In this document: in pieces, positions 4,669-5,585 of the stretch
How the letters are laid out: each line of letters opens with the position of its first letter
Numbering within the stretch: the stretch's first letter is position 1
Assembly: GCA_947165725.1 (NCBI GenBank)
Contig: CAMVBL010000073.1
Span: 1 to 5,585, forward strand
Source: an uncultured Caryophanales bacterium
GTDB taxonomy: Bacteria > Bacillota_I > Bacilli_A > RFN20 > CAG-826
Direction of reading: 5' to 3'
Length of the DNA stretch: 5,585 nucleotides
Program-made: the position numbers and the translations under genes
Notes under the pieces: model-generated
Databases searched by the model: none
Told to the model about the DNA's origin: nothing
The model's input: only the letters and a program-made list of their open reading frames with translations

Positions 4669-5529
4669 ATGAAAAAGATTCTACTAGTGCCTTTGATGGC
4701 AATCTCCCTCCTAGTGGGATGTAACACAAATCAGCAACAAGAAAAAGAAACACTCTACACTCCGATGGATTGGTTTAAAGATACTGATGTCGTAGAAAAC
4801 GATTTAGCGTTCTATGTTGATTTATATAAGATTACCGATTATGACAAAGAAGTATCGAATAAACTATTAAAGACTTTTGATATTGATTTTAAATATCCTA
4901 AAAAAGTCGATAAGATTGATAGCTACGATTTAATGTCTTATACCATTAAGAAAAAGATGGGTCCTTACACCGACTTTACTATTTATATTCATGAAAGAAG
5001 CGTAGAAACTCGAGCTGTCGGTCGTCTTAATGACCGTCAAATAGAACAATGTATCAGTTATGAAACATACGGCGTTCTTGGTACTAGTTTATTAATTACA
5101 TACGCCGCGAGAAGAGCGGACACAATACACACAATTCAAGAAGAAGAATATGATGCTGCAGAAGAAGCTAATACATTTAAAAACTTCTATGAGCAAATAG
5201 AAGAATCCACTACTAATCCGATTGCTAGATTTAGCAACGTCACTAAAGAAGATGTGGGTCACGCATTATTAGATGATATTAAGGATTTATTTGGTAAATA
5301 TAGTGAGAAAGCTTATGGGGCTAATAAAGGTGAACCTTTTATGTCTTATGGTTTAAGCGAAGATTTCGCATTAAGATTCTATCTTGATAAAGTCGATGGC
5401 TGTATAGCGTTATTAGAATATACATTCCAAAGTACATTAGGCTACAGTAAAACAGTTGATATTGGATATAAAGTAAATCGCGACAAAGTTGATAACATTA
5501 TCAGCAAAGTAACAGGTACCACTAATTAG
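4669..5529 (+). CDS. Putative lipoprotein, diverged member of the same family (286 aa)
   Basis: The ATG at 4669 follows GCGAGGAATAATGT, a usable ribosome binding site. A type II signal peptide starts at once: MKKILLVPLMAISLLVGC, lipobox L-L-V-G and Cys18, followed by a polar linker with NQQQ. The product is 26 residues shorter than the two upstream lipoproteins and clearly more distant. The shared signature is an aligned T-x-x-N-F-x4-EE-x-TT pattern (T169, N172, F173, E178, E179, T181, T182), preceded in all three by an acidic helical stretch and a Tyr-Glu-rich segment (SYETYG at 130-135 here, YYEYD there). A D-W or R/Q-W pair after a short linker (DW at 34-35) is also common to them. No known domain is recognised. 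It lies beyond a strong terminator, so it probably has its own control through the structured spacer upstream. Membership of the family rests on pattern matching by eye. Confidence 0.85.
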   Translation: MKKILLVPLMAISLLVGCNTNQQQEKETLYTPMDWFKDTDVVENDLAFYVDLYKITDYDKEVSNKLLKTFDIDFKYPKKVDKIDSYDLMSYTIKKKMGPYTDFTIYIHERSVETRAVGRLNDRQIEQCISYETYGVLGTSLLITYAARRADTIHTIQEEEYDAAEEANTFKNFYEQIEESTTNPIARFSNVTKEDVGHALLDDIKDLFGKYSEKAYGANKGEPFMSYGLSEDFALRFYLDKVDGCIALLEYTFQSTLGYSKTVDIGYKVNRDKVDNIISKVTGTTN

Positions 5530-5585
5530 TAGAAGGAGATAATTAACTATTAGAAATCAAGAAAAATATTGATTTGTATAACGAA
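5530..5585 (+). other. Downstream edge with an orphan Shine-Dalgarno-like site
   Basis: AGAAGGAG (5531-5538) follows the stop of the third lipoprotein almost at once, as if another gene were to start. No ATG or GTG follows within the window, and the frame reading KKNIDLYNE at the edge has no start codon behind the TAA at 5544-5546. A next gene may use an unusual start, lie beyond the edge, or have decayed. No terminator is visible before the window ends. Confidence 0.4.
5558..5574 (+). repeat. 17-base shared string, copy 2, within a small inverted repeat
   Basis: CAAGAAAAATATTGATT is the counterpart of 4579-4595 with one change. Here the change makes an inverted repeat, AATCAA (5555-5560) with TTGATT (5569-5574) around 8 bases. 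The earlier copy lacks that symmetry. Confidence 0.45.

Noticed and set aside
188..5529. CRISPR, tRNA, rRNA or insertion-sequence content
   Set aside because: No regularly spaced repeats, cloverleaf, rRNA-like stretch, transposase or target-site duplication was seen on either strand.

Overview
The window is low-GC DNA that reads like the genome of a gut-associated member of the Firmicutes/Bacilli–Mollicutes side, for example an RF39-like or Erysipelotrichia-like lineage. The reasons are strong Shine-Dalgarno sites of the GGAGG type, sigma-A-like promoters, short Gram-positive-style lipoprotein signals, and a secreted protein with Listeria–Bacteroides (InlB B-type) repeats. Tryptophan is encoded by TGG and no predicted gene has an in-frame TGA, so the standard bacterial code fits. 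The exact taxon is an inference.

Layout. (1) Minus strand, 40-2293: a 701-residue secreted multidomain surface-type protein (start at 2293), followed 16 bases after its stop by a 43-codon, strongly acidic small protein that the supplied ORF calls miss. The second gene's Shine-Dalgarno abuts the first gene's stop codon, so the two look like one transcript. (2) 2294-2636: a divergent intergenic region of 343 bp. It holds a good minus-strand promoter, a second possible minus-strand promoter, a plus-strand promoter, a perfect 16-bp palindrome and several shorter dyads. (3) Plus strand, 2637-4527: two 312-residue lipoproteins that are clear tandem paralogues 13 bp apart, closed by an intrinsic terminator that overlaps the second stop codon. 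(4) 4556-4668: a structured spacer with a 10-bp perfect inverted repeat enclosing a smaller hairpin. (5) 4669-5529: a third, shorter and more diverged lipoprotein of the same family. (6) 5530-5585: a Shine-Dalgarno-like sequence with no usable start, and a 17-base string that also occurs upstream of the third lipoprotein.

All four large products are predicted to leave the cytoplasm: one is secreted and three are membrane-anchored lipoproteins. The window therefore reads as a cell-surface locus. No enzyme, transporter, secretion machinery, mobile element, tRNA, rRNA or CRISPR array was recognised. The lipoproteins match no family I know, so their function is open. The least ordinary items are the expanded unknown lipoprotein family, the small acidic protein coupled to the surface protein, and the dense palindromes between the divergent units.
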